Below are positions 33,448-50,700 of a DNA stretch of 64,000 nt, piece after piece. Where the stretch lies: positions 38,134,773 to 38,198,772 of the forward strand of contig NC_056035.1 of the NCBI RefSeq assembly GCF_004379255.2, given 5' to 3'. The notes beneath the pieces were generated by a model that was given only the letters and a program-made list of their open reading frames with translations, searched no databases and was not told the DNA's origin. The stretch is from Salvia splendens (Eukaryota; Streptophyta; Magnoliopsida; Lamiales; Lamiaceae). The first letter of the stretch is position 1, and each line of letters starts with the position of its first letter. The translations under genes and the position numbers were made by a program.

Positions 33448-34316
33448 CACCTAGCGTATGGGAGGCAGATTTGTTGTGTGTAGATATCTTTATACATAAA
33501 TCAACATTTCCGTTGCTAATGATGATGTGATTTTTTGCAAATACACATTGCATTACGATCTTTGCAGCTACCTTTAGACTTGAGGCATATTTAGATTCAA
33601 CTAAAAAATTGTCTGCTGCCCGAAACTGGGCACATTGAAAACCTAGTACCATTATTATCATACTTATGTCTATTCTGTGTTTTTGTAGTTAAATATTTAT
33701 TCCTGTTCGTTTCTGTTTTGCTTACCTCAATCCATAAGAGTCAAAGTCCGCGCAAATAAGAAGTGTTTGACAAGAACCATAAAGACAGTAAAGGAGTGGC
33801 AATGCAATATAAATGGCACATCAAAAGAGGTTAATTTTTATTCATGTGGTTGTCTTAAGATGGCCAGTGTACAAAAAAAGAATGGGGCGACAGTGAATTC
33901 AGTGATCAACCCTTTCCATCAACGAGAAGAAGCAGACTTAGATTAGGCATTAGTGAGTCCATTGGCAGGAACTTTACCCGTTGCAACGTCCTCACAAAAA
34001 TCAATCAACTGTTAAATGCCAATTACAAGGGATCTAATCTAATATCTACTCACCGTGTGTGCTATTCTCCAGCCAAAGACTGGAAAAAACACTCCGGCTT
34101 GAGAACCCCCCATGAATTGTTTACACTGCAAATCACCCCAATTTGAGGCCTGCACAAAAAATTTGATGATGCATTTACTCTAAACTTGGTTAAGTTTGGT
34201 CGCTGCTCCCCAACATGGAAACTTGTAAATGCTACCAATCGAGGCAAATGTCGTTAGCAAAGTCAGCTTGGTGAAGATGATCAGAGTGGCAGATCAGAAG
34301 CACTCTAATAAATAAT
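33448..34316. other. Space between the convergent PAP3 and JMJ13 genes
   Basis: Non-coding. It probably holds both 3' UTRs, since the two genes point toward each other. No element or RNA gene was recognised. Confidence 0.5.
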
Positions 34317-39934
<5,618 letters not shown>

Positions 39935-40014
39935 CTCATTCCGGAAAACTTCACTATCAAACTCCGTCTTGTCCAACTTTTCGCCGGAAGCAGAAGAGAC
40001 ACTTGAAAAGCCGA

Positions 40015-40056
40015 CTAAAACCGCCCTATACGACAATCCAGGGCAAACCGAACCAT
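40015..40056 (-). promoter_or_regulatory. Short upstream open frame in the JMJ13 leader
   Basis: An ATG at 40056-40054 opens a 13-codon frame that closes with TAG at 40015-40017, about 80 bp before the main start codon. It is in a different frame. If the transcript begins upstream of 40056, it could lower translation of JMJ13. The transcription start is not known. Confidence 0.5.
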
Positions 40057-42075
40057 GAAAAATCGATTACGCATCCCACATTCTCCCTCAACCTCCCTGC
40101 ACCGAGTCAAACTCAGATCCGAACGATTCCACCCACCTGGTCACCTAGCCAGCGAAACAGACGTCGGCGTCTTACGAAACGGAGTCCGAGTCAAATCATT
40201 CGGCGGCACTGTTTCGCCGGCGAAAGAGTAATTTTCCGGCGGGTGTAGAGACAACACAGAAGCGCGTTTTGTAAGTATAGAGAGAGAAAGAGAGAGGAAC
40301 AGTAGATGGAATCTTTCCAAAAAGTGGGGTTTGGAAACCGTAAAAGAGAACTGGAAATGATAATTTTATTATTTTCAATATATAATTTCTGTAATTAGTC
40401 TTAAATTAATCACAGCGGATAACATTAATTAGATAATTAATTCTGTAAACAAAAGAGCTATATAAATTAGTGGTGGTTGTTAAGTTGGTTCAACCAAATG
40501 CCTGCAGATCGAAACGACGACGTGGGCTTCATATTCTGCATCACGATTTTGCCCCTCAAGGGGATCAATATTTACGGGGAGTGACGGAGGTGGTTTGGGG
40601 AAAGTAGAGCTTTCTCTCAGGGGCTGAAATGGAATGACGGCATTACCGAAGAGTTGGTCAGAAGGTAGTAGTCACGTGAGGTGAGGAGCAGGTAATGAGT
40701 ATAGGGATGCGGTTTTGTTAGCCGTTGGATGTCAATCTGTTATTCCGTATTAACGGCGCAGAAACGGAAATGTGAACAAAAGTTTACGCATTTGCCACGT
40801 ATAGCTTCTTTTTCGACATGACTTTACGTTGGTTTCAGCATCCACTAATTACGTTTTAAAAGCTGTTGATAATAAATTAACAATAATGTTACAATGGTAG
40901 AGCTCTATCCTCCTTTTCTATGGGACCCAATATTTAAATAACTATAACATGTAGTAAAATTAATTGCTAAAATATGTAATAGTAAAATTTAAACTACGAA
41001 GAGCATCTCCAAAGTTTAATTTATTTTTAGATTCATACAAATCTTTAGTTTTGAAAGTAATGGCATGGCATGCATGCTCCTCATTTACCGTTTAAACTCC
41101 AAAATAGTTTTTTGTAAAAGCTTTCTTATTTTGGTTCAATTTTAAGCATGGAATTTCTAATTTGCTGTATTTTTGCTCGTCCAAGTGTTGAGATAATTTA
41201 ATACTATTCCATTATACCTTGTAGTGATTTTTTTTTTTTTTTACAACGTTCCAAGATAAGTGGATTGTTTTTTCAAAAATTGATACTACTATTTTTCATT
41301 TTTTTAATTTTATTCACTACAATTTTATACTACCATTTTCGATTTAATTCTTTCTTTTACTTTATAATTAATGAGTATTTTTTTCCTCTCTAATATATAG
41401 AAATAAAACATAGTAGTACTACGTTTATGAGAGTATCTTACTGTAATATGATTATCACGCTTTGCTTATTCATAGTACAAATAATAAACATTAAATATCA
41501 TGCTAAATTTGAATATTTTCGTTATTATAGTTGAATACTCCACATTTGAATAAACCAAATCAAGATCACTCCTGAAATTTATAAAATCAATAATTAGTCA
41601 GCTTAAGCTATATTATCAGGATTGAATTTCCGGTGAAACATTACAATAAAAACTAATCTATAGATATTAAAGAATACTATAATTACTAAAAAGTGTACTA
41701 CAAAATAAAACATGTAGAAACTTATGAAAATAATAATAACAGAAATATTATTATTGTCGTAGTTGTTATTAGTGTTCATTGTATTTGCTGAAATGTAAGT
41801 ACAGTAAGAAGCTTTATAAGATGAATAATACAGAGAATCTCATGACAGTGAAGCACACCATAAAACCATCAAAATCAGAAGATGGAAGCTAGTAATTAAA
41901 TGTGAAGCTCACATCCTTCCTCACTTTATGTTGAAAACGGAGTAATTTTTATTGCAAGAAGCAATTTAACAAACTTTCAAAGCTGTAATTTATGTGAATT
42001 GAATTGAAATGACAATTAAATGAAAATAATACTTCTATATTCTCGTACCATGCTTTCTGGTCTTTCAGCTTCTGA
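40057..42075. other. JMJ13 upstream region and SYP22 3' flank
   Basis: About 2 kb without a gene. A CACGTG G-box lies at 40673-40678, some 740 bp upstream of the JMJ13 start. From about 40800 the DNA becomes strongly AT-rich. No transposon ends were recognised. Confidence 0.45.
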
Positions 42076-45000
42076 TCAGACAGCAAGTACTATAATTACT
42101 ATGAGAAGCACGATTCCGAAAATCACGAGCAACAAGCAAGTCTGCAGAGGAAAAAGGAAATATGAGAAACAACTATAGTCTGCATTGCTATCTAGTGGAG
42201 GTGAATTGATGTCAATAACTCACCAGTGATGAATTCGATCGCTGGGTCTTAGCTGCTTTGATAAGCTGTGATTTTGCTTGAGCAGTTGCAGCATGTGAAC
42301 CCTCAATGTTGGAGCCAATATCATCTGGGGAGGGGAAAAAACTATATCAGGCTCCTTGATGCATTAACATCAAATGCAATGCAAAATCATTTACCAATCA
42401 TTGTCCCTTGCTCGTGAACAAGTACAGCAAGGTCCTTGAAAATCTCATTTACTTCACCAATTTGATTCTGTATTTCTTGTATACCCTGATCTCGCTCCTC
42501 TATAATGGCCTCATTAAAAGCAATCTCATTATCCAATAGCACAACCTCCTGCCTGCAACATGAGCACATAAAAAAATAAGGATAACACACTTCCAACAGA
42601 TGGCAGAAGTTCTTGTTAAATGTTGATGGGTGGTCATGATATGGTGGAGCAGGAGTGCATATAATCTGTGATAAGAACACCACACAAATTTCACGACGCA
42701 CTTCTTCAAATTCTCAGCTGATGACACCGTGGCATGCATATGTATATTCTTTTAGCTACACAAGAAACTATACCAAATGATCACAGGAATTTCCCTCAAC
42801 TGCTTTTCTTTGCTACTTCCTGAATACTACTTATTTTATTCCATCTCAAGGAAGTTACAACAATTCATGGAAATACAGACATTGCATTCTTTTCTGATGC
42901 TCATCGGCAGAAGGTAACATTCATGAAATGCCAGAATGAACAGCAATCTTAGCGTACGCAATATACGAAAGAATTAAGGCCATCTACCTATCGATCAAGC
43001 AAGTATGCTGCTTCATAGTTATCTAAAGAACATGCTAAATTAAGTTCATATTCTGTGATGTACGAACTCAGAAGGTGAGAAAGTTGAAGATTACAGGAGC
43101 AACAAGACAAAGTCGTAAACTGTACATGACTATGTGAGGATGTCATTAAGTACATATTATAGGAAAGAATGAGAAAGAGTAGGCAGGTTATATTACATTA
43201 CCAAATACTATAATGCAAATGCTCATTGAGATCGCGGTCTTCCCATTACTATAAATGGTAAAAACGACCAAAGGAATAACCAACAAATAAAGGAATTATT
43301 TGGAGATCCATTGGAAACAACATTTGCTATTTACAGTGATCATAAATGTTAGAAATGCCAGTTCATCTATACCTTCTAGATTCCACAAGAAAAGCTCGTT
43401 GTTCTGGGGTCTTGTCTGCACTTCCATCTATCTCGCTTGCGGTATAGCTGCAACAACATTAATGTAAGAAGGTAAAATGCTTCCTTATACAAGAGGTATT
43501 TGTTATCCTTTTTAAAAGAAAAATGGGAAAAAAACTTGATGCTGAAAAGGTGTCAATTTGACGAAGTGGTAGAAAAAAAGAAAAAGTTAATTTGTCTTAA
43601 CTAGTAAAAGGAAACTTTCCAACACAGAATATGACAAAGATGATGTGTTGGAGAAAAGCTCAATACTGAAGCTAACTTTAATTTTGTATAATGCGAAGCT
43701 AGTCATCCATTTTATGGAATCAGTATAGAAAATTCCAAGACAACCCTAACATCAACTGCAGCATCACAACATTTGCTCTAAGGATTACCTAGAAGGAAGC
43801 ACTGCTTGGGAAACAAAAGGAGTGTATGATGTCTCCCTCTCAGCTGAAAGCCGCTGAGCCTTCTGAAACTCCTTTAGAACGGCTTGAAAATCTTTCGCAA
43901 GTTTAGCATCTGTGATTTTCTTACTTTGCTGCAGTTAACAAAATAGATTGATAATGTTATGACAGAATAGAGTAATTGTGTAATCGACAAACGAAAGAAC
44001 GTAAAGAGACACAGAATTTACGTGGTTCACCAACGTTGTGTTGGCTACGTCCACGGGCAAGAACGGAGAACAAATTGTATTATGACTGTAGTTACAGATT
44101 TCAGATCGGATCTAAGATCACAGAATTATGTGCTCTACTCCCATGTAAATAGGCACACATGAGATCCTATCCTAATTCGGTAACATAATCCTATCCCAAT
44201 TAGGAAACATGATCTGAACATATTCAAGGCATACTAACAGATAATCACCTAAAACTGGTTTAGGGATGGTGACATGAAGACTTTAAAAGTAAATTGTTTC
44301 ATGCATTAGCAACCAACTATGACCACATTCATTGTTTAATTTTCAAGAGGAAAAAAGATATTCTCAAAATCGAAAACATGCATTCCATGCAATCTTAATA
44401 GATGAATAAATGAATAAGAAAATTCCAAAATTAGCAGTAATGTTTTTTAGACAAGGAAGCAAACTTACACTGACATCAGCACGATGATCTGTTTCACTAG
44501 CTTGCTTAAGTTTAGCTGAAGTATCTTTTACCAGCTGTCCAATGTGCATCCGAGTTTTATGCCTCCAATGGATAAAAGACAACAAAAGAATCTCAAACAT
44601 TTATTGCTTTTATATAACTAGCTATTGCATGCAAAAAATGACATCACTTCTTGAAGATCATGCATCATAAATTAGCTTCTGAAAACTGAAAGAGTCTATC
44701 CTCCTGACTAACAACTAAACAAACTGAGTAGGTTGTTTTCTTTAAAGTTTAAACCACTGACTGGAATCAAGATGTTCAAGTGCCTGCAACAGCTTTGATT
44801 GCCAACAGTATAGCCCCTTCAATCATATTGTAGCATACACTATTACTAGATTTTCTGAAAATTAGCCCAGATTAATCATTTTCCATTGGTCTAAGGCTCC
44901 AAGCTAAATGAAGAAAGGAATAGATTATTCAAATTCCAAGTGGTACTGCTTAAAGTGAACAAGTTGTATTTTATTTTCCATCACAACCCTTTCTTTTCTC

Positions 45001-45591
45001 AATAAACTTAAAAATCAGTTTACAATGCTGCATAGTAGTATTGACAATGTGGTGAAAGATCATGTCTCTAATGTTGTTAATGTTAATGCAGCTTAACGTC
45101 AATATATTTTATATGATCATTTACTGGATATTGATAAGAATTCATGCTTCTTAATTATGTGTAGTGAATCATCACTCTCTAGTAGTGTTCATGCCAATTT
45201 GCCGTTAAATCTTCCCACTTAATTATGCTCCTTAATTATGATGAAAAACGACCTAATATCACAAATCATAATATGAAGCATCTACCAATTCAGCTCTGAA
45301 TTGATGCCAAATTAAAACGACCAACGATCCAAGAGTCCAACCAATGCCTCTGATAAATGACATGTAAAAAAATCGGGAAAAACGACGAATCGAAAAGAAA
45401 ACTTACAGTTTTTCACGGAGCTCCGGCGTGTCCTTGGGGGTGCCGATGGCGTTAACGAGGCGCTGGAAGGTGGACACCGCCGTGTTGATCTGAAAAATCC
45501 CGGACGCCACCGCCTGCGTGGAATCCTGCCGCCCAAGCCCCCTCCGAGGCCCGGCAGCTGCCTTACCCGCTTCGACATCCTGAAAACTCAT
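42076..45591 (-). CDS. SYP22: Qa-SNARE syntaxin SYP22-like (vacuolar/prevacuolar)
   Basis: Seven exons join in frame to 272 residues: 45591-45407, 44562-44469, 43928-43789, 43447-43373, 42552-42395, 42324-42224, 42141-42076. The N-terminus [27 protein letters not shown] matches the SYP2 family. An Habc bundle follows (about 30-140). The SNARE helix (about 178-238) contains [20 protein letters not shown] and [16 protein letters not shown] with the central Q-layer glutamine. A C-terminal membrane anchor ([20 protein letters not shown]) ends the protein. It acts in fusion of vesicles with the prevacuolar compartment and vacuole. All introns are GT..AG. Intron 2 contains a solo LTR. Length is close to the 268-residue Arabidopsis protein. 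Confidence 0.96.
43955..44239 (-). mobile_element. Solo LTR in SYP22 intron 2
   Basis: 285 bp beginning (minus strand) TGTTAGTATG and ending GTCATAACA, with GATAA duplicated on both sides (43950-43954 and 44240-44244). Near its end it carries GTGGACGTAGCC and GAACCACGTAAA, blocks also found in modified form in the copia element 1 LTR, so copia is likely. No internal region remains, the expected result of LTR-LTR recombination. Orientation matches the SYP22 gene. Confidence 0.85.
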
Positions 45592-45993
45592 CTGTGATCG
45601 ACAGATGTGAAATATCGTCCTCAAAACCTAGATCAAAGGCCTCGAAACCGCAAAATTGAACCAATTCAATCAGCGATCACGCACGAAAGAGAGGGGAAGT
45701 GAGACCCCAGGTCCAAGAGGTGAAATGAATATCGAGGTTGAGGAGTGGAATTATAGCGAGATTAGTAGTAGTATAATTTAAAATGAGGAAAAATTGGATT
45801 ATTGGCCGCGGGTTTCCTTTTTCATGAGATTATAATTGCATCAATGCTGTCGGATGGTGATTGCTCATGCTCTCCCTCTCCTTGTCTATTTACTCTTTAA
45901 TTTAGGTCACAACTAAACTTTATGTCTAAAAAGTCACATTTTTAAGTTTAATCATTAGAAGCCTCCACATTCTCACATGGAGCTACGTTTTAG
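45592..45993. other. SYP22 upstream region
   Basis: Probable 5' UTR and promoter of SYP22. Non-coding; no elements recognised. Confidence 0.45.
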
Positions 45994-45994
45994 T

Positions 45995-46553
45995 AGGGCT
46001 GACAAATCGTGCGGATTAGGTTGTTATCGGGTCAACCTGATAATGACCCAACCCAATAAGGTCTAACCTGAACCCGACCTATTAAGGAAACTGTAAATCC
46101 GAACACGAACCCGACCTGCTACCTTCAAATCCGAACACGACCCGCACCCGACACGAACCCGTTATTGACACGATATAATATGGGTTGACACGACACGATA
46201 ACAACCCGAACCTGATATTACACGATTAAAACCTAATATTACACGATTAAACCTTAATTTTTAACCTAATTTACACAATTAAAATTCATTTTATACTATT
46301 TAAACCTAATTTATAAGAAATTAAAAAATTAAAGTAATATATATTTTTTAAAATAATAATAAAAATAATAATATTAGTTCTCAATGGGTTACCCGTATCC
46401 GACCCGCATCCGACCCGAACCTAACCCGAAATTATCGGGTTCTTAATGGGTCAACCCGATAAGGACACGGATCCAATAAGACTTGACCCCAACCCAATAA
46501 TTTCATGCGGATTCGTGTCGGATTATCGTGTCGTGTCGAAAATTGACAGCCCT
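45995..46553. mobile_element. Non-autonomous hAT-like element between SYP22 and SRO1
   Basis: About 560 bp bounded by AGGGCTGACAAATCG at the left and, read inward from the right, AGGGCTGTCAATTTTCG. The arms are filled with ACCCGAACCCGAC-type short repeats and the middle is AT-rich, a layout known from plant hAT MITEs. A clear 8-bp duplication was not found (CGTTTTAG versus CAAAATAG), so the insertion is old or the ends are off by a base. Confidence 0.55.
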
Positions 46554-46556
46554 CAA

Positions 46557-47733
46557 AATAGACGAAGGAAAAAGTGTCAAAGCGGCGCCGTTTTATGAGC
46601 AGCAGCAGGCATTCTGAATCCCTGGTATTGACTTTCATTCAACTCCAATCGTCCAACTCCCGACGCTCCTTCCTCCCCCCCTCCTCACCGAAGGTATACA
46701 TCTTCTTCTTCTCTCTCCCTCTTCTGTTTTATTTGTCTTGATTTCTGTTTTGACTTTCAGCCATTAAAGGCATGTTTCATGGGCAACTTTTGTAAGACAT
46801 CTTTTTCCTTAAATATTACTTTAGTTCGTGATAAATTGGGTGTTTGAATGACGGAGAAGCGTTTTCTTCATGTGTTGAGGGCGCCGTGGTCGATCTAGTG
46901 GCGGTATGGTGGTTTTATTTTGTAAATTTAGCTGTAGCTGCGAGCTTGATTTAGGGTTTGATTTAGTATTATTTCAGGTTAAACGTTTGTTACGTTGAGG
47001 AATTCTTAAATTATAACTGTATAATCTAAAGATTTGGTAGATATATTAAGATATAAGGGATGTTTTGTTATTTTGTTTTTTTGAAGGTAGAATCTAGATC
47101 TTAAGAATGGTGCTTAAATAAAGGAAAAATACAGATAAGCTTGTACTTAGTAAATTCAGGCTTCATATAGGGAAGATCTTTAAATTGTGAGTGGATTTAA
47201 TTTAAATGTAACGAGAGATTAAATTTACAAGAAAACTATTGTTTCTTATTTTGACAGCAACAGTTTTCCAACTTGTTGCTCATTTTTACATGTTTTAGTT
47301 TCACATTTGGAATATGGCACCAGCTGAAAGCTGAACTTGATGGGATTTGAATAACACAGATAGTAACATTTTTTTGTACATAAGTCTAAAATGCCAAACA
47401 GAGGTTACATTTTTTGCTGTTCAAGTATTTAATTTTCTGCTGATGCAACTGTTATTTGCACCGTCTTCTTTATCAGGCAGCTGGTGGTGGAAATCACGTG
47501 TTTTTGGTGAATAAATTAGTTTGACTGTTGCAATTGGTTCGTGCCAACTTTATATTGCTTCATTTGTTTGGACATCGTCTGAGCAGTGATTCTGATAGTC
47601 ATGCTTTCTCCATATGCTCTGATGGCTTTGTTTCTCTGAATCAAAACCCAAGACCAAGTTCAAGGCATTTGCAACTCTTTTCATTGTACTTTGGCTGTGA
47701 ATTTGTTGCTAAGCATTGATCAAGTTGGGAAAA
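46557..47733. other. SRO1 promoter and 5' leader
   Basis: Non-coding. A pyrimidine-rich stretch with TCTTCTTCTTCTCTCTCCC near 46690 is typical of a plant 5' UTR. Short frames before 47734 are not supported. A leader intron ending before 47734 is likely but not mapped. Confidence 0.45.
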
Positions 47734-50700
47734 ATGAACACAAAGTTCGAAAAGGTATTGGATAGTGGCAGAAGTGTTGTTGTTGATCTGAAGAGAAAGA
47801 GGTCAGAACAATGCACCATCCCTTCAAAGGGAGCTACTCATGTGCCGTTCACTCTGCAATACCCACCACCTATATCATCAATCAAGAAGATCAACAAGCG
47901 GAGGAAACTAAATGGATCCATAAACAAGTATAGCAGTTTCAACTTTCCATCTGGGAAGCGTCTGCTTAAATATTATTCCAACTTTAAGAAGAGTGGGAGT
48001 TTGCAACGCTTGATGTATCATGACAACGATGAGTGGAATGATTTTTCCATGGACATCATTGCACATGTCAACAAGGATCTTCTTGCTGACAAGCCTGCAA
48101 TTGAAGTGGAGTTTAATGGAACCAAGATTCTGCTAGATTTCTTGCATATGATGCAGTTGGACCTGAATACTGGCATGCAACAGCCTATTGCTTGGATTGA
48201 TGTCTCTGGGAACTGTTTTTTCCCTGAAATATTTAGTGGTTATGAGGAAACAAATGGTTATGACAATGAATTTGCTGAGGGTGAAGGAGATAAAGATATG
48301 GGAAATGAGCCTTTTGGTTCCACTGATATAAACTTGCATTTGGAGATTGCTATACATGAATTAAATAATGAGTCCAGTGGTGAATCCAATGTGATTGTCG
48401 AGCAGGTATATGCTCATGAGAGTGCTGCTCCTAGAATTTGTGATGATGAAAGTAATGATAATTGCTCCAAGGCATCATATGGGGATGTCGATGTGAAATG
48501 TGAGGATAGTCAGCAAATTGATGGAAACATGATTCAAGTGGTTGGCCCTGTACCTGGGTCCTTGGGAAGCGACACTGTCAAGGAGCTGTTTGTAAAAAGT
48601 ATTAGCTTGGCTGCTGCAGAGGTTGTTGAGATACACCATTGTACGAGCATTTTGATGAAAAGTCGGTTGGAACTATTTGAGAAACAGGTGGAAATAACAA
48701 AAAAGTACCGCGGAGATGCAAATGTCCTGTATGCATGGCTTCCTTGTTCGAAAGAATCTGTTACAACCATACTAAAGTATGGGATAGGGCATTACACGCC
48801 CTTGGAATTGAAGCCCCTCAATAGTACGGGGATACATCTGATCCCTGCAAATGGTACTCAAATCAGGTTGGTTTAACTACTATCGTATCTGCCTATAATA
48901 AAGAATTATGTGCGTGATATAAATATATCAAGAAATAATGAAGTTCTGTTCTGTTTTGTTTTGTCTTAAGTATTTGTGGCCTTATATTTCAGTCGTTTCA
49001 TTTTATTTTGTTTTGTTCTTCAATGAAACCTATGCTCTGGGAAGTTTTGTTTATGCTGATGTCAAGGTTGTCAAAAGAGCATGCCTGGGGCATGCGGCAC
49101 ATGGGGCTATGCTGGAATAGCCCCAAGGCTGCTGGGGCAGTTGGGGCCTTTCAATCCCTAGACCCTTAAACCCTTCCAATCTCACCAAATCTTTTTTCCC
49201 TAAAATAAGTCAAATACAATGAACGTTCAAATCTGATAACCTCTTCTCCCTTCAAATCTTATCAGAATCCATTCAAATTGCCAAAATAATGAAACGAACG
49301 TTCTCCTCCTCCTAATAAATTATTCCTTCTACTTCAACTCAAATTTTTCCTGAATATCTTAGGAAAAGAAGAACCCACATCCGGATGTGCTGTTTTTGAG
49401 CCCTAATTCGTGGGGTGTGCCCCCTTAGGGTCTACTCTTCCCAATTAATTAACTCCTTATTCTTCAACTCAAATTCTTCCTAAATATCTCAGGAAAAGAA
49501 GCACCCACATCTGGATGTGCTGTTTTTGTGTCTGATTCGTGGGGTGCACCCCCCACCCCCCGTCTCCCCGCGCCCCTGACAGTACTAGTCGTTGTTCTAG
49601 ATTATGTTGTGTGTTCTGGTCTGGTTCACATTTCTTATGTCTTATAGCACAGATTCTGACTGCAGAAGTTTCTGTTGAATTACATTCTTTTACTATGCTT
49701 TGGTCTGGACTACTTTTTCGTATGGTTCTATATCCTTTGTTCTTTTCAGTATCGATTGTTTAGATGTTGACGAAAATGATGTACGGCATATGGTATTCTG
49801 CCGTGTTATAATGGGGAATATGGAGCTTGTTAGCTGTGGATCAAGTCAGTTCCATCCCAGTAGTGAGGAATTTGATAGCGGTGTTGACACACTTCCCAAT
49901 CCAAGTCGTTATGTTGTATGGGACATGAATATGACTTCTCACATCTACCCAGAATGTGCAATTAGTTTCAAGATGACTTCTGATGTTGAAGGTAATGGTT
50001 TAGCCTTCCATTTTTTTTTCATTTGGCTGTATCTTCAAACATATTCATATGAAGTTAGTTATAGTGTTTCATATCTTAGCATCTTAAACGCGGCTCTGTT
50101 ATTTTCATGCTGTCATGTTCTTTCTGAATCCGGTCAGGTGGTTCTTCACAATGATATATTTTAAGTTGGCTGTTTTTAACAATAGATATAATCAGTATTT
50201 TCTTGAGCAAGGTTTTGGATATACTCACTGAAAGCAATATATCAGTTACGCTCTACGTAGCATGAACCCTTCAAACTCTTGAACATTCAGGATTCAGAAT
50301 GTTAGGGGCTTGTGTATAATAATAAGCCTTTTATAACCAGATTTTTCTCATGTCTAGACTTACTATTCTGTTTAAAGGAGGAAATTGTGCCAGTTCTTTA
50401 ATTAGCTGTTAAGATTTTCATTTTGCACTAAACTTTTCAGTGCTTGAGTGCATTTGTTCTATTATTATACAGGACCTATTTTTGGGAAAGAGAGCATGGT
50501 TGATCATCCTGTCCTCAATACTTGTTATGAAGGACCTCATGACCAGGTATGCTTTGCCAGTTTATTCCTGGATACGTGTGCTCAAGATCATCCTTGGTTT
50601 TCTGTGTCTCTCTCTGTTTCTCCCTTTTATTTCTTTGTGCTGTATATTTTAGATTGCCTTTTTCCTTTTTTTTTTCTTACACCTTTACTCAGGCTCTCTT

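Noticed and set aside
45986..46561. 8-bp target duplication around the hAT-like element
   Set aside because: The flanks CGTTTTAG and CAAAATAG match at only half the positions, so no duplication is claimed.
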